A DNA stretch of 64,000 nt, taken from positions 930,001 to 994,000 of the forward strand of contig JBKBLN010000002.1 of assembly GCA_046296415.1 (NCBI GenBank), in the 5' to 3' direction. Both the position numbers and the translations under genes were made by a program. The DNA comes from CAYNRA01 sp046296415. Its GTDB lineage: Bacteria; Bacteroidota; Bacteroidia; Cytophagales; Spirosomataceae. Position 1 is the first letter of the stretch; every line of letters starts with the position of its first letter. The notes under the pieces were generated by a model. That model did no database searches. It was not told the DNA's origin and saw only the letters and a program-made list of their open reading frames with translations. Of this stretch, positions 36,345-44,762 are shown piece after piece.

Positions 36345-36703
36345 TCTCTTAAAATCTTCTCCATCTTTTTTCCTTTAGCAAGTTCGTCCACTAATTTATC
36401 CAAATACCGTACTTGCCTTGTAAGAGGATTCTCAATTTCCTCGACTCGATAACCACAGATCACACCCCGAATCTGAGATGCTTTGGGATTGATTTGAGCG
36501 CGTTGAAAAAAATCAAGAAAAGATACCTTTTCAAGAATTAGTTGATGTAGCTGGGTTGCATCATACCCGGTAAGCCATTGAATCACTTCATGTAATTCAG
36601 TGACAGTCCTACCCTTTCGTTTAATTTTAGCTACATAATGAGGGTAGACAGAAGAAAAAGTCATCTGAGCGATTCGCTCATCTTGGGAGTTGGATTGATA
36701 CAT
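36341..36703 (-). CDS. DUF2200 domain-containing protein
   Basis: About 120 residues. The pattern ERIAQMTFSSVYPHYVAKIKRKGRT, IQWLTGYDATQL, IRGVICGYRVEEIENPL and a final LVDELAKGKKMEKILRE agree throughout with DUF2200, a small soluble family of unknown function found in many bacteria. I use the ATG at 36703 (MYQSNSQDER); the frame extends to an ATG at 36733, adding a basic 10-residue stretch not seen in the family. Single gene, convergent with ftsH. Confidence 0.85.
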   Translation of the reverse strand: MYQSNSQDERIAQMTFSSVYPHYVAKIKRKGRTVTELHEVIQWLTGYDATQLHQLILEKVSFLDFFQRAQINPKASQIRGVICGYRVEEIENPLTRQVRYLDKLVDELAKGKKMEKILRE

Positions 36704-36881
36704 AGACCGAGAATGGACACGTTGAGGAATCAAGTTACAAAATAAGGCTCAATTTTCTTTTTCAAAAAAAGGTGGTCTCAATGTATAAATTGAGTCGATG
36801 GAAAGGAGAAGAAAGGCCAACTTTGCCTCAACAATGCGGCATGGGTCTGTTGTATTGAAGATTAAATCAAATCAAAATCAA

Positions 36882-37466
36882 ATGAAAAATTTTATCTTAT
36901 TCTGTTTACTGAATGGAACACTCTCGGTGGCTTTCTCACGTACAATCGTGACAATACCCGCCATGCAAACCAAAGAATTACAGTTGGCTCAATACGCCCC
37001 ACAGAGCCTGCGATTGATCAATGCCTCGGGCCAGCTCTTGGAAGTACAGGTAGTGAACCCAGAAAACGGAAAGTTCATGCAAGGGTTTGGATTGGGTGCA
37101 CGGGCTGAGGCAACCCTTCAAATTCCGGAGGGGCAAGTTCTAGTCCTTAAAAATCCGACAACAAAAGAGTTGATCGTTAAGATTGATGTAGTTGAATCCC
37201 CCTTACCCATACAAGAGGAAGCGGAGGGGCCTCAGATTAATTTTACCTTACGCAATTCATCCCTTCGATCTATTCCATTGATCATACCTGGTGTGATGAA
37301 TCCGAACCTAAATCCGATGTCATCTAGTGGGGTAACACTCCGGGTGGGTCAGAATATTTACCTGAAGAGTTCCCAAGGAAAACGATTGATACTCACGGTA
37401 GATGACACCATACAACCTGGTGATCAAGTGGATATAGCCAAACTTCTGCTCGATCCTCAGGAGTAA
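36882..37466 (+). CDS. Small exported protein of unknown function
   Basis: About 194 residues from the ATG at 36882, which gives a clean signal peptide (MKNFILFCLLNGTLSVAFS). The frame extends upstream to 36798 but that portion is basic and has no signal character. The mature protein is rich in Val, Leu and Gln and looks all-beta; no Cys is present beyond the signal peptide. I recognise no family. It stands alone between DUF2200 (divergent) and a convergent receiver gene. Confidence 0.65.
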   Translation: MKNFILFCLLNGTLSVAFSRTIVTIPAMQTKELQLAQYAPQSLRLINASGQLLEVQVVNPENGKFMQGFGLGARAEATLQIPEGQVLVLKNPTTKELIVKIDVVESPLPIQEEAEGPQINFTLRNSSLRSIPLIIPGVMNPNLNPMSSSGVTLRVGQNIYLKSSQGKRLILTVDDTIQPGDQVDIAKLLLDPQE

Positions 37467-37581
37467 ATAACAGTAGAAGTTACCTCACATTACACCTTCC
37501 AATCTACGAAGGATTCATTCAGATGAAGACACCTTTAAGGTCAAATAGATTTTAAAAGAGGGATTGGAGGGTGTAGAAAAA

Positions 37582-37953
37582 CTAGTTAAACAAAGGAGCA
37601 ACCTTGTCGGAGGTCAGGGGTTTAATGATGTATTGGCTACCCAGCCCAAAGCTAACTGCTTTGTCTCGATCGGCCCAGTCGGTGGAGGAACTGACGATAT
37701 AGGTTGGAATGGAAATCCAAGATGGAAACTCAGCTCGCGCTTGGAGGTATTGCCAACCATCCCAAATCGGCATATTGATATCCAATAGAATGAGATCAGG
37801 TAAATCATCTCCTAAAGAAAGGAGTAGATCATACAACTCTTTTCCGTTAGTACAGTGAGTGTATTTTTCAACTTTACCCGTTTTTTTGAGTAAACGTTCC
37901 CCGATAAATGCGTGGACACTGTCGTCCTCAACTAAAACTACATGCTTTTTCAT
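37582..37953 (-). CDS. Single-domain response regulator (receiver only)
   Basis: 123 residues, one CheY-like receiver. Acidic pocket Glu9-Asp10-Asp11, phospho-acceptor Asp58 in LILLDINMP, and Lys111 in IIKPLT. No output domain, so it acts by protein contact. It resembles the receiver at 38309-38698 in almost every segment (VLVEDD.VHAFI, LLSLG..LPDLILLDINMP.WDGWQ.L), so the two are recent paralogues. A 355-base gap separates it from that gene, so it may have its own promoter. Confidence 0.92.
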   Translation of the reverse strand: MKKHVVLVEDDSVHAFIGERLLKKTGKVEKYTHCTNGKELYDLLLSLGDDLPDLILLDINMPIWDGWQYLQARAEFPSWISIPTYIVSSSTDWADRDKAVSFGLGSQYIIKPLTSDKVAPLFN

Positions 37954-38308
37954 TCTAAATATATCCTGAAAAGGATTGGTATCAACTACGAAAAGTAGAC
38001 TTTATACTATCTTAATTCTGAAAACTACAAAAACGAAGTCATAGTTTCAAATCCCACTCGACCTAGTTAAAATTCAGTTCATATACCTAAATATCAATTT
38101 GAATATCGTAAAACCGCATTTAGTACTATTAAAATTAGATTATTTCACTTTTAACGTAAATTATTTTGTGATATTAAGGCGGATTTAACGACTAACAAAA
38201 GGTGATTTTCACGGTAAATTTTTCTAAAATTAATTTAAGGAAATTTAGAATTGCACATATTTTTCCAAATTTAGGAAAAGTCCTGGTCGATTTTTCCAAA
38301 AAAAAGAA
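37954..38308. other. AT-rich gap between two receiver genes
   Basis: 355 bases, strongly AT-rich, with no ORF, RNA gene or exact promoter consensus that I can see. It presumably holds the promoter of the downstream (minus-strand) receiver gene. Confidence 0.4.
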
Positions 38309-38698
38309 TTAGGATGACTGGTTGAGATGTTTTTCAAGGATCTCTTGGCAAGCTACGGAGGTCAGTGGCTTAACGAGGTATCGATCACCAACTCCCAGGG
38401 AATCAGCTAAATCTTTGTCGGCACGATCAGTAGAGGAGGTAAGGATGTACACTGGGATATGTTCCCATTCAGGGTGTGATTTAAAGGTTTGCAAGAACTG
38501 CCAACCATCCCAAACGGGCATATTTATATCCAATAGGATGAGGTCAGGCAATTGAGCACCAAGGCTCAGCATCCCTTCATATGCTTCCTTTCCATGGTTA
38601 AATAAGGTAATTTGATCAACCAAGTTTGACTTTTGTAAAATCCTTTGCGCAATGAAAGCATGAATCGGGTCGTCTTCAATCAAAACAATATGGCTCAT
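38309..38698 (-). CDS. Single-domain response regulator, cognate of the adjacent kinase
   Basis: 129 residues: acidic pocket Glu8-Asp9-Asp10, Asp57 in LILLDINMP, Lys110 in LVKPLTS. It starts 3 bases after the stop of the PAS kinase gene, so the two form an operon and this is the likely first phosphate acceptor. No DNA-binding domain. This type resembles Rcp1-like receivers that pair with multi-PAS or phytochrome kinases. Confidence 0.93.
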   Translation of the reverse strand: MSHIVLIEDDPIHAFIAQRILQKSNLVDQITLFNHGKEAYEGMLSLGAQLPDLILLDINMPVWDGWQFLQTFKSHPEWEHIPVYILTSSTDRADKDLADSLGVGDRYLVKPLTSVACQEILEKHLNQSS

Positions 38699-38701
38699 AG
38701 G

Positions 38702-41700
38702 TTATTCTTTTGGTAGTATTACGTGGAATGTACTCCCTTTACCGGGCTCAGACACTACATCAATTTTCCCGCCAAGTGCCTCGATGTGATTTTTTGTCAT
38801 AAACAACCCAAGACCCCGAGCGTCTTTTCGTTCATGGAATGTTTTGTACATTCCAAACAACTGGTGGTGATGTACCGATAGGTCAATACCTAAACCATTA
38901 TCTTCAAATATTAATTTTATCTTCTTTTCGGTTAGGTGGGAGGTTACGCGAACATAGGAGGGTGAGTCGGAGGTCCGGCTGTACTTAATTCCATTGGAAA
39001 TGAAATTGAGGACAATACTTTCCAAATAGGCGGGGGTCAGAAACAAGTGATGGGTGGGGTCTACTTCATTGATCAGTTCCACATGATGCAGGCGAGCCAA
39101 AGGAGTCAGCGTGGCCATACTTTGGTCGACAACATGCCGAAGGTAGGTTGCTTCTTCATTTCGGTGATCCGATAGGTTAAAATCGACCACCTCGGATAAA
39201 TGGGTGATGGTATCCATTAAGTTTTGAGAAGCCTTCTTAATCAATTGAAAGGAGCTATTGCTCTCAATATCCGGTGAGTCCTCCCCAACCAGGGTAAGGA
39301 GCATGTCGATCCCCGCGGCATGTGACCGTAAATTATGAGAAACAATATGGGCAAAATTCTTTAATCGTTTATTTTGGTCTTGGGTAAAATAGAGTAGATC
39401 CAAATTATTTTTTTCGGTTTGCTTGAGCCGTTTGATATCCATAGCCACTCCCAAGTACCCTTTCACCTCCTCTCCTTCTTTCACAGGGGTAATATGCAGT
39501 TGGACGGGGGTTCGGGTACCATCTTTGGCGATATAGGTCCATTCTCGAATTTCTTCCCCCAATCGAACGCTCCGATCGGTCATTAATTCAAAGTCAGGCG
39601 CTTTAGATTCCATTTCCTTCCGGTATTTTTCAATTTCCTCCTGATCGTGAAATAAAAGAGGATTGACGAGACCTATCACTTCTTCAGGTTTATAGCCTAA
39701 GAGATTTTCAGCCCCTTTGTTGAACAACGTGATGTAACCGTTCAGGTCAGTTTCGATGATGGATACGTACCGCGACGCATTGAGTAGACGACGTAAATGG
39801 GCCACCGATTTTTCTAAGGCTCCTTCAGCCTCTTTAAGCGCTGTGATATCTACAAATTGGGCAGTAAAGTGTAGTGGCGTACCGTTTTTGTCGGTGACAG
39901 CAGCCACCGCCATTAAAAAGCTTTTTGTTTCTCCGGATGGCTGAATGATTGTCCGCTCTTCTTGGTGAAATTTACGGAGCCCAGACTTGATTTCTTCAAA
40001 AACACGTGGGCAGATTTTATTTTGAACCGGATCAAATAACTCGTACAGGTTTAACTGAATAAGTTGATCTTGGGTACGTCCTAACAATTTCTCCAAACTA
40101 GGATTAACCTCTGAAAAATGGAGCGATTTAGTGAGTAGGGCCATCCCAACTGCCGAAGACTCGAAACTGCTCTTAAAAGTTTGTTCACTCACCTTCAGCT
40201 GGTGAGCTAACTCCAAGCGATCTGACTGATCTTCAGCAAAAATTAAAATACCCCCTATTTTCCCCTCGTCGTCAAACCATGGTTTAACCATCCAACGAAT
40301 CCAGACTACTTGACCATTCCTGCCTTTAAATGGATCCAAGTCTCCCTTCTTGGTATTTCCCTTTAGAACTTCTTGGCAGACATTCTCCCAAAAATCAGAT
40401 TCTTGAGGAAATACCTCAAATAAGGGAGATTTACCCATAGGTCGACCTTTCATTTGAAACGTCTCGATGGCTAAGTCCGAGGCGGCGATGAATCGAAGCT
40501 CTGAATCCAACATCACCAAAGGTGCGGGAGACTGGGAAATGAAGATTTGCAAGCGATCAAAGCTCCGTTGGCTATGGGATATATCCTGATGAGTTCCAAA
40601 CATTTGATGGGGGCGTCCATCGGGTCGCCAACTAAAGATAGCCCCTCGATCTTGAATCCAGACCCAATGCCCTGCCTTATGACGCATTCGAAATTTAGAC
40701 TCATAAAATCGTCGTTCTCCAGAGAGACATTTTTTTAATGCTTCAATTGGGGCCTCTCGATCATCCGGATGTATTAAGTCGATCCAAGTGGAATGGGTAG
40801 TGTTACCGAGTTCGGAAAGGGTATAGCCTAGCATCTCGGCCCATCGATCATTGTACACCGTGATATTGGTTTCGAGATCCCATTGCCAAGTACCTAAATT
40901 TGCTCCAGTAATGGCCCGTTCAAATGAACTTCGGGCATTCTCGATGCTTTCTGCGTGCTTTTTCCTTAACGTTATCTCCTGCCATTGGCCACTGGCCAAA
41001 TGCCATGCTAACCAACGTGACGATCCATCTAGGGTAATCCACTCAAGCTCAACAACTGATTCAGAAGAGAGAAAGACAAAGGAAGAAGGAAGTCGTTTTT
41101 GGGTTTCCTCTGTCCAAAGCCCTAGAAACTGATCCCATTGGAATTTGTTATTTCCCTCCTGTCCGATTAATTCGGCCGCTGCGTCATTGAGTATGAGTTG
41201 ATTCTTTTGCCCATCCCAAAAGCAAGTATATCGTTCCGAGGAATCAATCCATTGGTTGGCTTTGTATTCACCATGTAGATGCTCTTGCGAAACGTCGACA
41301 TGGCCACCGACCATCCGAATGGGTTTTCCGGTAGAGTCTACCAGGGCATGGCCTCGGCACCGAATCCAGACGGTCCTTCCCTCCCGATGACGGAATCGAA
41401 TGACTTGGTCAAAGGGCTGATCAGGATTGGACAAATGCTTCTCGACAGCAAATCCAACACGATGGAGGTCGTCCTCAAAAATGATATGTTGCCAAGCTTG
41501 GGGGGAATGAGGCATCTCGGCTGGATCATAGCCGAGTGTCCACCAAAAGGCCGGATTCATCCATTCATTTTCAGGCTGGGTGAGGTCCCAATACCATAGT
41601 CCATGAGCTGCATGACTTTGTATAAAATCAAACAGTCCAGGCTCTACTTGCAGGCGCGCGTAAAGCTCATCCTGTAAATAGGATCGTTTTATTAAGGAGG

Positions 41701-41710
41701 AGGTATTCAT
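38702..41710 (-). CDS. Multi-PAS sensor histidine kinase
   Basis: About 1002 residues from the ATG at 41710 (MNTSSLIKRS); a possible ATG 14 codons upstream is less likely. No membrane segment or signal peptide, so a soluble sensor. I count about six PAS/PAC units, e.g. LWYWDLTQPENEW, LGTWQWDLETNITVYNDRW, SAVGMALLTKSLHFSEVNP and YVSIIETDLNGYITLFNKG. The kinase core has the H-box AHIVSHNLRSHAAGI, N-box NFISNGIKYS, G1 FEDNGLGIDL and G2 GLGLFMTKNHIEALGG. The H-box form with SHNLRSH is common in Bacteroidota. The sensed signal is unknown. Operon with the receiver at 38309. Confidence 0.93.
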   Translation of the reverse strand: MNTSSLIKRSYLQDELYARLQVEPGLFDFIQSHAAHGLWYWDLTQPENEWMNPAFWWTLGYDPAEMPHSPQAWQHIIFEDDLHRVGFAVEKHLSNPDQPFDQVIRFRHREGRTVWIRCRGHALVDSTGKPIRMVGGHVDVSQEHLHGEYKANQWIDSSERYTCFWDGQKNQLILNDAAAELIGQEGNNKFQWDQFLGLWTEETQKRLPSSFVFLSSESVVELEWITLDGSSRWLAWHLASGQWQEITLRKKHAESIENARSSFERAITGANLGTWQWDLETNITVYNDRWAEMLGYTLSELGNTTHSTWIDLIHPDDREAPIEALKKCLSGERRFYESKFRMRHKAGHWVWIQDRGAIFSWRPDGRPHQMFGTHQDISHSQRSFDRLQIFISQSPAPLVMLDSELRFIAASDLAIETFQMKGRPMGKSPLFEVFPQESDFWENVCQEVLKGNTKKGDLDPFKGRNGQVVWIRWMVKPWFDDEGKIGGILIFAEDQSDRLELAHQLKVSEQTFKSSFESSAVGMALLTKSLHFSEVNPSLEKLLGRTQDQLIQLNLYELFDPVQNKICPRVFEEIKSGLRKFHQEERTIIQPSGETKSFLMAVAAVTDKNGTPLHFTAQFVDITALKEAEGALEKSVAHLRRLLNASRYVSIIETDLNGYITLFNKGAENLLGYKPEEVIGLVNPLLFHDQEEIEKYRKEMESKAPDFELMTDRSVRLGEEIREWTYIAKDGTRTPVQLHITPVKEGEEVKGYLGVAMDIKRLKQTEKNNLDLLYFTQDQNKRLKNFAHIVSHNLRSHAAGIDMLLTLVGEDSPDIESNSSFQLIKKASQNLMDTITHLSEVVDFNLSDHRNEEATYLRHVVDQSMATLTPLARLHHVELINEVDPTHHLFLTPAYLESIVLNFISNGIKYSRTSDSPSYVRVTSHLTEKKIKLIFEDNGLGIDLSVHHHQLFGMYKTFHERKDARGLGLFMTKNHIEALGGKIDVVSEPGKGSTFHVILPKE

Positions 41711-41730
41711 GTTTGGGTAAGTGGCAATTG

Positions 41731-41738
41731 CAAATATA
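41731..41738 (-). promoter_or_regulatory. Candidate -7 element of the PAS kinase promoter
   Basis: On the minus strand the bases read TATATTTG, an exact match to TAnnTTTG, about 21 bases upstream of the ATG at 41710. The -33 TTG is missing at the expected spacing. Confidence 0.4.
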
Positions 41739-42035
41739 ATGCAAGAATTCACTCATTCCCACTGGCCTTCTCAAGAGGCTCAGGGATACTGAATTAGTAA
41801 ACTTCAAAAACTAAACCAAAAAAATGTTATGATAGTCGAAAACATATCTATTTTCAACTAAAGCAGAGTAAATCTACATGGAATAGTATCCCTCTTGTTT
41901 AATGGATAATTTTTATAAAATTTTAATAAAGGTACCTACATCTATTTTTTAAAAAAAATCCATTCATTATCTACTTAGTTTTCAGCACCTTACTCCACTT
42001 AATTCAAATTATTCATAATTTTTTCAAAAAAACTC

Positions 42036-42066
42036 TTGACAACGGCAGAAAAACAGCATACCTTTG
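42036..42066 (+). promoter_or_regulatory. Bacteroidota-type promoter of tRNA-Asp
   Basis: TTGACA beginning at 42036 and TACCTTTG (42059-42066), 20 bases between TTG and TA. It is nearly identical to the queA promoter in both elements. Confidence 0.82.
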
Positions 42067-42111
42067 CATCCACAATTCAACAACGCGTAGCATGATTGTT
42101 CGAATTGAAAA

Positions 42112-42185
42112 GGTCCGGTAGTTCAGTTGGTTAGAATACATGCCTGTCACGCATGGGGTCGCGGGTTCGAGCCCCGTCCGGACCG
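42112..42185 (+). tRNA. tRNA-Asp (anticodon GTC)
   Basis: 74 bases folding as a full cloverleaf: acceptor stem GGTCCGG with CCGGACC, discriminator G, D-arm with AGTTGGTTA, anticodon loop CTGTCAC with GTC at 42146-42148, and T-arm GCGGGTTCGAGCCCCGT. CCA is not encoded. A strong promoter lies upstream and a terminator directly downstream. Confidence 0.97.
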
Positions 42186-42189
42186 CAAG

Positions 42190-42217
42190 AAGCTCATCAG
42201 AAATGATGAGCTTTTTT
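42190..42217 (+). terminator. Rho-independent terminator of tRNA-Asp
   Basis: AAGCTCATCA (42190-42199), GAAA tetraloop, TGATGAGCTT (42204-42213) and T-tract. Confidence 0.92.
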
Positions 42218-42232
42218 GTGTTTAGTCGAAAA

Positions 42233-42286
42233 GGGAAGCTACTTCTGGGGATACCCGTACGCATCCCCCTCTCGAAGTAGCTTCCC
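42233..42286. repeat. Large nested palindrome downstream of tRNA-Asp
   Basis: Outer perfect 13-bp arms GGGAAGCTACTTC (42233-42245) and GAAGTAGCTTCCC (42274-42286) enclose a second stem GGGGAT (42247-42252) with ATCCCC (42263-42268). It lies just past the tRNA terminator and before the 3' end of the mutarotase gene. No long T-tract follows on either strand. It could be a REP-like element or a terminator for the minus-strand fucose operon. Confidence 0.65.
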
Positions 42287-42307
42287 TCGCTGAGAACGAA
42301 AAACTCA

Positions 42308-42649
42308 TTACGCCAACAATTCGTATATCTTATCCATAAGCATCCACTTTTCTCCAGGAGCAGCAGTGGGCAAGGCTTGTTGGTAGTTCCACATCAAATC
42401 TTCCCACCGTTGTACCCAAGGATTTGCCTGATCCATTTCGGATTTCCGTGCCCAAGAAAAATCGGATTGCGTCTCCAAAAACATACAAAGTCGATTTTCA
42501 TAACGAAAAATCTCCAATTTGGTAATTCCCGCATCGCGAATACTCTGCTCGATTTCGGGCCAAACCGACCGATGATATGCTTCGTACTGAGCGATTAACA
42601 CGGGGTCGGGAATGAGGTCCAGAGTTAAGACAAACTGTTTTTTTTCCAT
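42308..42649 (-). CDS. L-rhamnose/L-fucose mutarotase-like protein
   Basis: 113 residues from the ATG at 42649 (MEKKQFVLTLDL). The family pattern AYHRSVWPEIEQSIRDAGI, then FRYENRLCMFLE and a late WEDLMWNYQ, matches the RhaM/DUF718 L-rhamnose mutarotase family, small enzymes that interconvert sugar anomers. Beside a fucose-type permease it probably acts on L-fucose or a related deoxysugar. The frame extends 16 codons further upstream, but that part lies inside the permease gene; even so, the two genes overlap by 25 bases, so translation is coupled. Confidence 0.88.
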   Translation of the reverse strand: MEKKQFVLTLDLIPDPVLIAQYEAYHRSVWPEIEQSIRDAGITKLEIFRYENRLCMFLETQSDFSWARKSEMDQANPWVQRWEDLMWNYQQALPTAAPGEKWMLMDKIYELLA

Positions 42650-43848
42650 GTACTTCCAACAAATAAAACGACGGCATAACAAATCAACGGAACCCAAAAT
42701 CCGGCTTGGACATGATCATCCAAGAGGTCAATCAGACCACCCATGATGAGTGGAAAAAGTGCCCCCCCGATGATGGCCATAACCAACCACGAACTTGCCT
42801 TTCTTGATGCATCACCCAACCCTTCTATCCCCAAAGAAAAAATGGTTGGAAACATGATGGACATAAAGAAACCCAATCCACCCAAAGCGATCATTATGTA
42901 AATTCCTGAGCTAAAAATGGCCATTAAGCTCAGGAGGATGCACATGACAGCATAAGCCGACAATAGGTGGGGTGCTTTGATCCACTTGAAAAGACCTGTT
43001 CCCACAAATCGACCCACCATAAAGAGCAAACCATAAACCCCGAGGTAATAACCAGCGGTGCGTTCGTCTACCTCCCCCGCGACCATCGCCAAGCGAATGA
43101 AAAAACTACTGACACACACCTGAGCTCCCACATAAAAAAATTGGGCAACAACTGCCCACCAGACGTGTTTAGGAAGAGATTGATTCGTAGATTCAGCTCT
43201 CCTTTTTTCTGAATTTCCTACCTCAGGAAATGGAAAAAACCAGAAAACGACGGCTAAAATCACCAAACCAATGGCTAATCCAACATACGGACCTTTTACA
43301 GCCTGAGCTTCTTGAATTAACTGGGCGGTTTCGGGTAAATGAGGATCCAACACCTCGCCCGATAAGATAAAACGAGCCCCAATCAATGGACCGACAAACG
43401 CAGCTAATCCATTGAAAGATTGCGCTAAATTTAGCCGTTGCGTGGCACTAGAAGCATCCCCTAATTGGGCTGCATACGGGTTGGCGGCCGTCTCTAGGAC
43501 CGTTAATCCACAGCCAATAATAAATAATCCGATGAGGAAGATCGGAAATGCCCGATAATCTGCCGCCGGAATGAACAGAAAAGCCCCCGCCGAGAAGATA
43601 AGTAAGCCGACCACAATACCTTTTTGATAGCCTAATTTTTGAATGATACCACCTGCCGGTAATGCCATAAGAAAATAGGCAAAGTACACTGCGGTATCGA
43701 CCAAGGTACTTTGAAAGTTAGTAAGTTGAAGGGCTTTCCGAAGATGCGGGATCAAAATTCCATTGAGATGATTCGAAAATCCCCATAAGAAAAAGAGGAG
43801 GGTCACCAATAAAAAAGCGATCCTGTAGGTTTTGGTTGAATACGTCAT
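42625..43848 (-). CDS. fucP: L-fucose:H+ symporter-type MFS permease
   Basis: 407 residues with 12 hydrophobic helices of the major facilitator superfamily. The opening FLLVTLLFFLWGFSNHLNGILIPHLRKAL and SFNGLAAFVGPLIGARFIL, and the later FMSIMFPTIFSLGIEGLG, are typical of the FucP branch, which imports L-fucose and related sugars with protons. It begins a three-gene set with the mutarotase (25-base overlap) and follows the FAH-family hydrolase by 15 bases. The precise sugar is inferred from context. Confidence 0.87.
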   Translation of the reverse strand: MTYSTKTYRIAFLLVTLLFFLWGFSNHLNGILIPHLRKALQLTNFQSTLVDTAVYFAYFLMALPAGGIIQKLGYQKGIVVGLLIFSAGAFLFIPAADYRAFPIFLIGLFIIGCGLTVLETAANPYAAQLGDASSATQRLNLAQSFNGLAAFVGPLIGARFILSGEVLDPHLPETAQLIQEAQAVKGPYVGLAIGLVILAVVFWFFPFPEVGNSEKRRAESTNQSLPKHVWWAVVAQFFYVGAQVCVSSFFIRLAMVAGEVDERTAGYYLGVYGLLFMVGRFVGTGLFKWIKAPHLLSAYAVMCILLSLMAIFSSGIYIMIALGGLGFFMSIMFPTIFSLGIEGLGDASRKASSWLVMAIIGGALFPLIMGGLIDLLDDHVQAGFWVPLICYAVVLFVGSTWKKNSLS

Positions 43849-43863
43849 GTATGGTTAGGTTAG

Positions 43864-44727
43864 TTAGGTGCGATCATCGTAGGCAACAGCGACTTGCCGC
43901 TGTTGCCCCAGTCCTTCAATACCCAAGGTGACTACATCTCCAGGTTTGAGGTACCGAGGGGGCACGAAACCCAAGCCCACCCCAAAAGGTGTTCCGGTCG
44001 AAATGATATCCCCCGGCAAGAGCGTCATAAATTGACTACAGTAACTAATTAATTCCATTACAGGAAAAACCATGTCACTCGTGTCCGAATCCTGTAGTCT
44101 TTCGCCATTTACCTCCAACCACATAGACAGGGCCTGTGGATCTGCTATCTCATCCGTGGTGGCAAGAAACGGACCTAAAGGGGCAAAAGAATCATGACTT
44201 TTTCCTTTGACCCACTGCCCCCCGCGTTCCAATTGAAACTCCCGCTCTGAATAGTCATTATGCAGAGTATATCCAGCAATGTAGTTTGGTGCATCCTCAA
44301 GCGAAACATAGGTTGCTTTCTTTCCAATGACGACAGCTAATTCTACTTCCCAATCCGTTTTTTGGGAATTTCGTGGGATCAAAACAGGATCATTGGGTCC
44401 ACAAAGTGCGGTGGTAGCCTTAAAAAACATAACGGGCTCTGTCGGGACAGCCATCCCGGACTCAGCAGCATGTTTGGCGTAATTCAAACCGATGCAAACA
44501 ATTTTAGAGGGCCGAGCTATGCAAGGTCCAAGACGGACGTCAGAAGGTACAATCGGGCAGGAAGAACCAGCTGTTTGAATCCACGTTCGAAGTCGTTCAA
44601 TTCCATGGGTAGAAAAAAAGGATTCGGTATAGTCTTCACCAAATGCCGACACATCTTGAATGTCTCCAGAAGGAAGTAACACTCCCGGCTTTTCTTGGTC
44701 GACCGGACCAAAACGACAAAGTTTCAT
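43864..44727 (-). CDS. Fumarylacetoacetate hydrolase family protein
   Basis: 287 residues. N-terminal family domain, then the catalytic FAH domain: VCIGLNYAKHAAESG, the metal ligands in DWEVELAVVIGK, HNDYSEREFQ, and ISTGTPFGVGLG. In L-fucose oxidation, a FAH-family hydrolase splits 2,4-diketo-3-deoxy-L-fuconate to lactate and pyruvate; the adjacent fucose-type permease and mutarotase favour that role. The dehydrogenases, lactonase and dehydratase of the route are not in the window. It is only 35 bases downstream of a secreted protein gene with no terminator between, so both may share a transcript. Confidence 0.88.
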   Translation of the reverse strand: MKLCRFGPVDQEKPGVLLPSGDIQDVSAFGEDYTESFFSTHGIERLRTWIQTAGSSCPIVPSDVRLGPCIARPSKIVCIGLNYAKHAAESGMAVPTEPVMFFKATTALCGPNDPVLIPRNSQKTDWEVELAVVIGKKATYVSLEDAPNYIAGYTLHNDYSEREFQLERGGQWVKGKSHDSFAPLGPFLATTDEIADPQALSMWLEVNGERLQDSDTSDMVFPVMELISYCSQFMTLLPGDIISTGTPFGVGLGFVPPRYLKPGDVVTLGIEGLGQQRQVAVAYDDRT

Positions 44728-44762
44728 TTTTAGAAAGTTACGTTAAAAAAGAGAAGAAAAGT

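Larger units (their letters stand above)
41711..42111. other. AT-rich gap holding two promoters
   Basis: Divergent region between the PAS kinase gene (minus) and tRNA-Asp (plus). It holds the tRNA promoter (42036-42066) and a minus-strand TATATTTG element at 41731-41738 that would start the kinase transcript about 14 bases before its ATG, though no TTG lies at the right distance. The rest is AT-rich without other visible features. Confidence 0.5.

Noticed and set aside
42013..42264. Minus-strand ORF of 83 codons across tRNA-Asp
   Set aside because: It runs through the tRNA gene and its terminator; this is a well-known false ORF produced by tRNA sequence.
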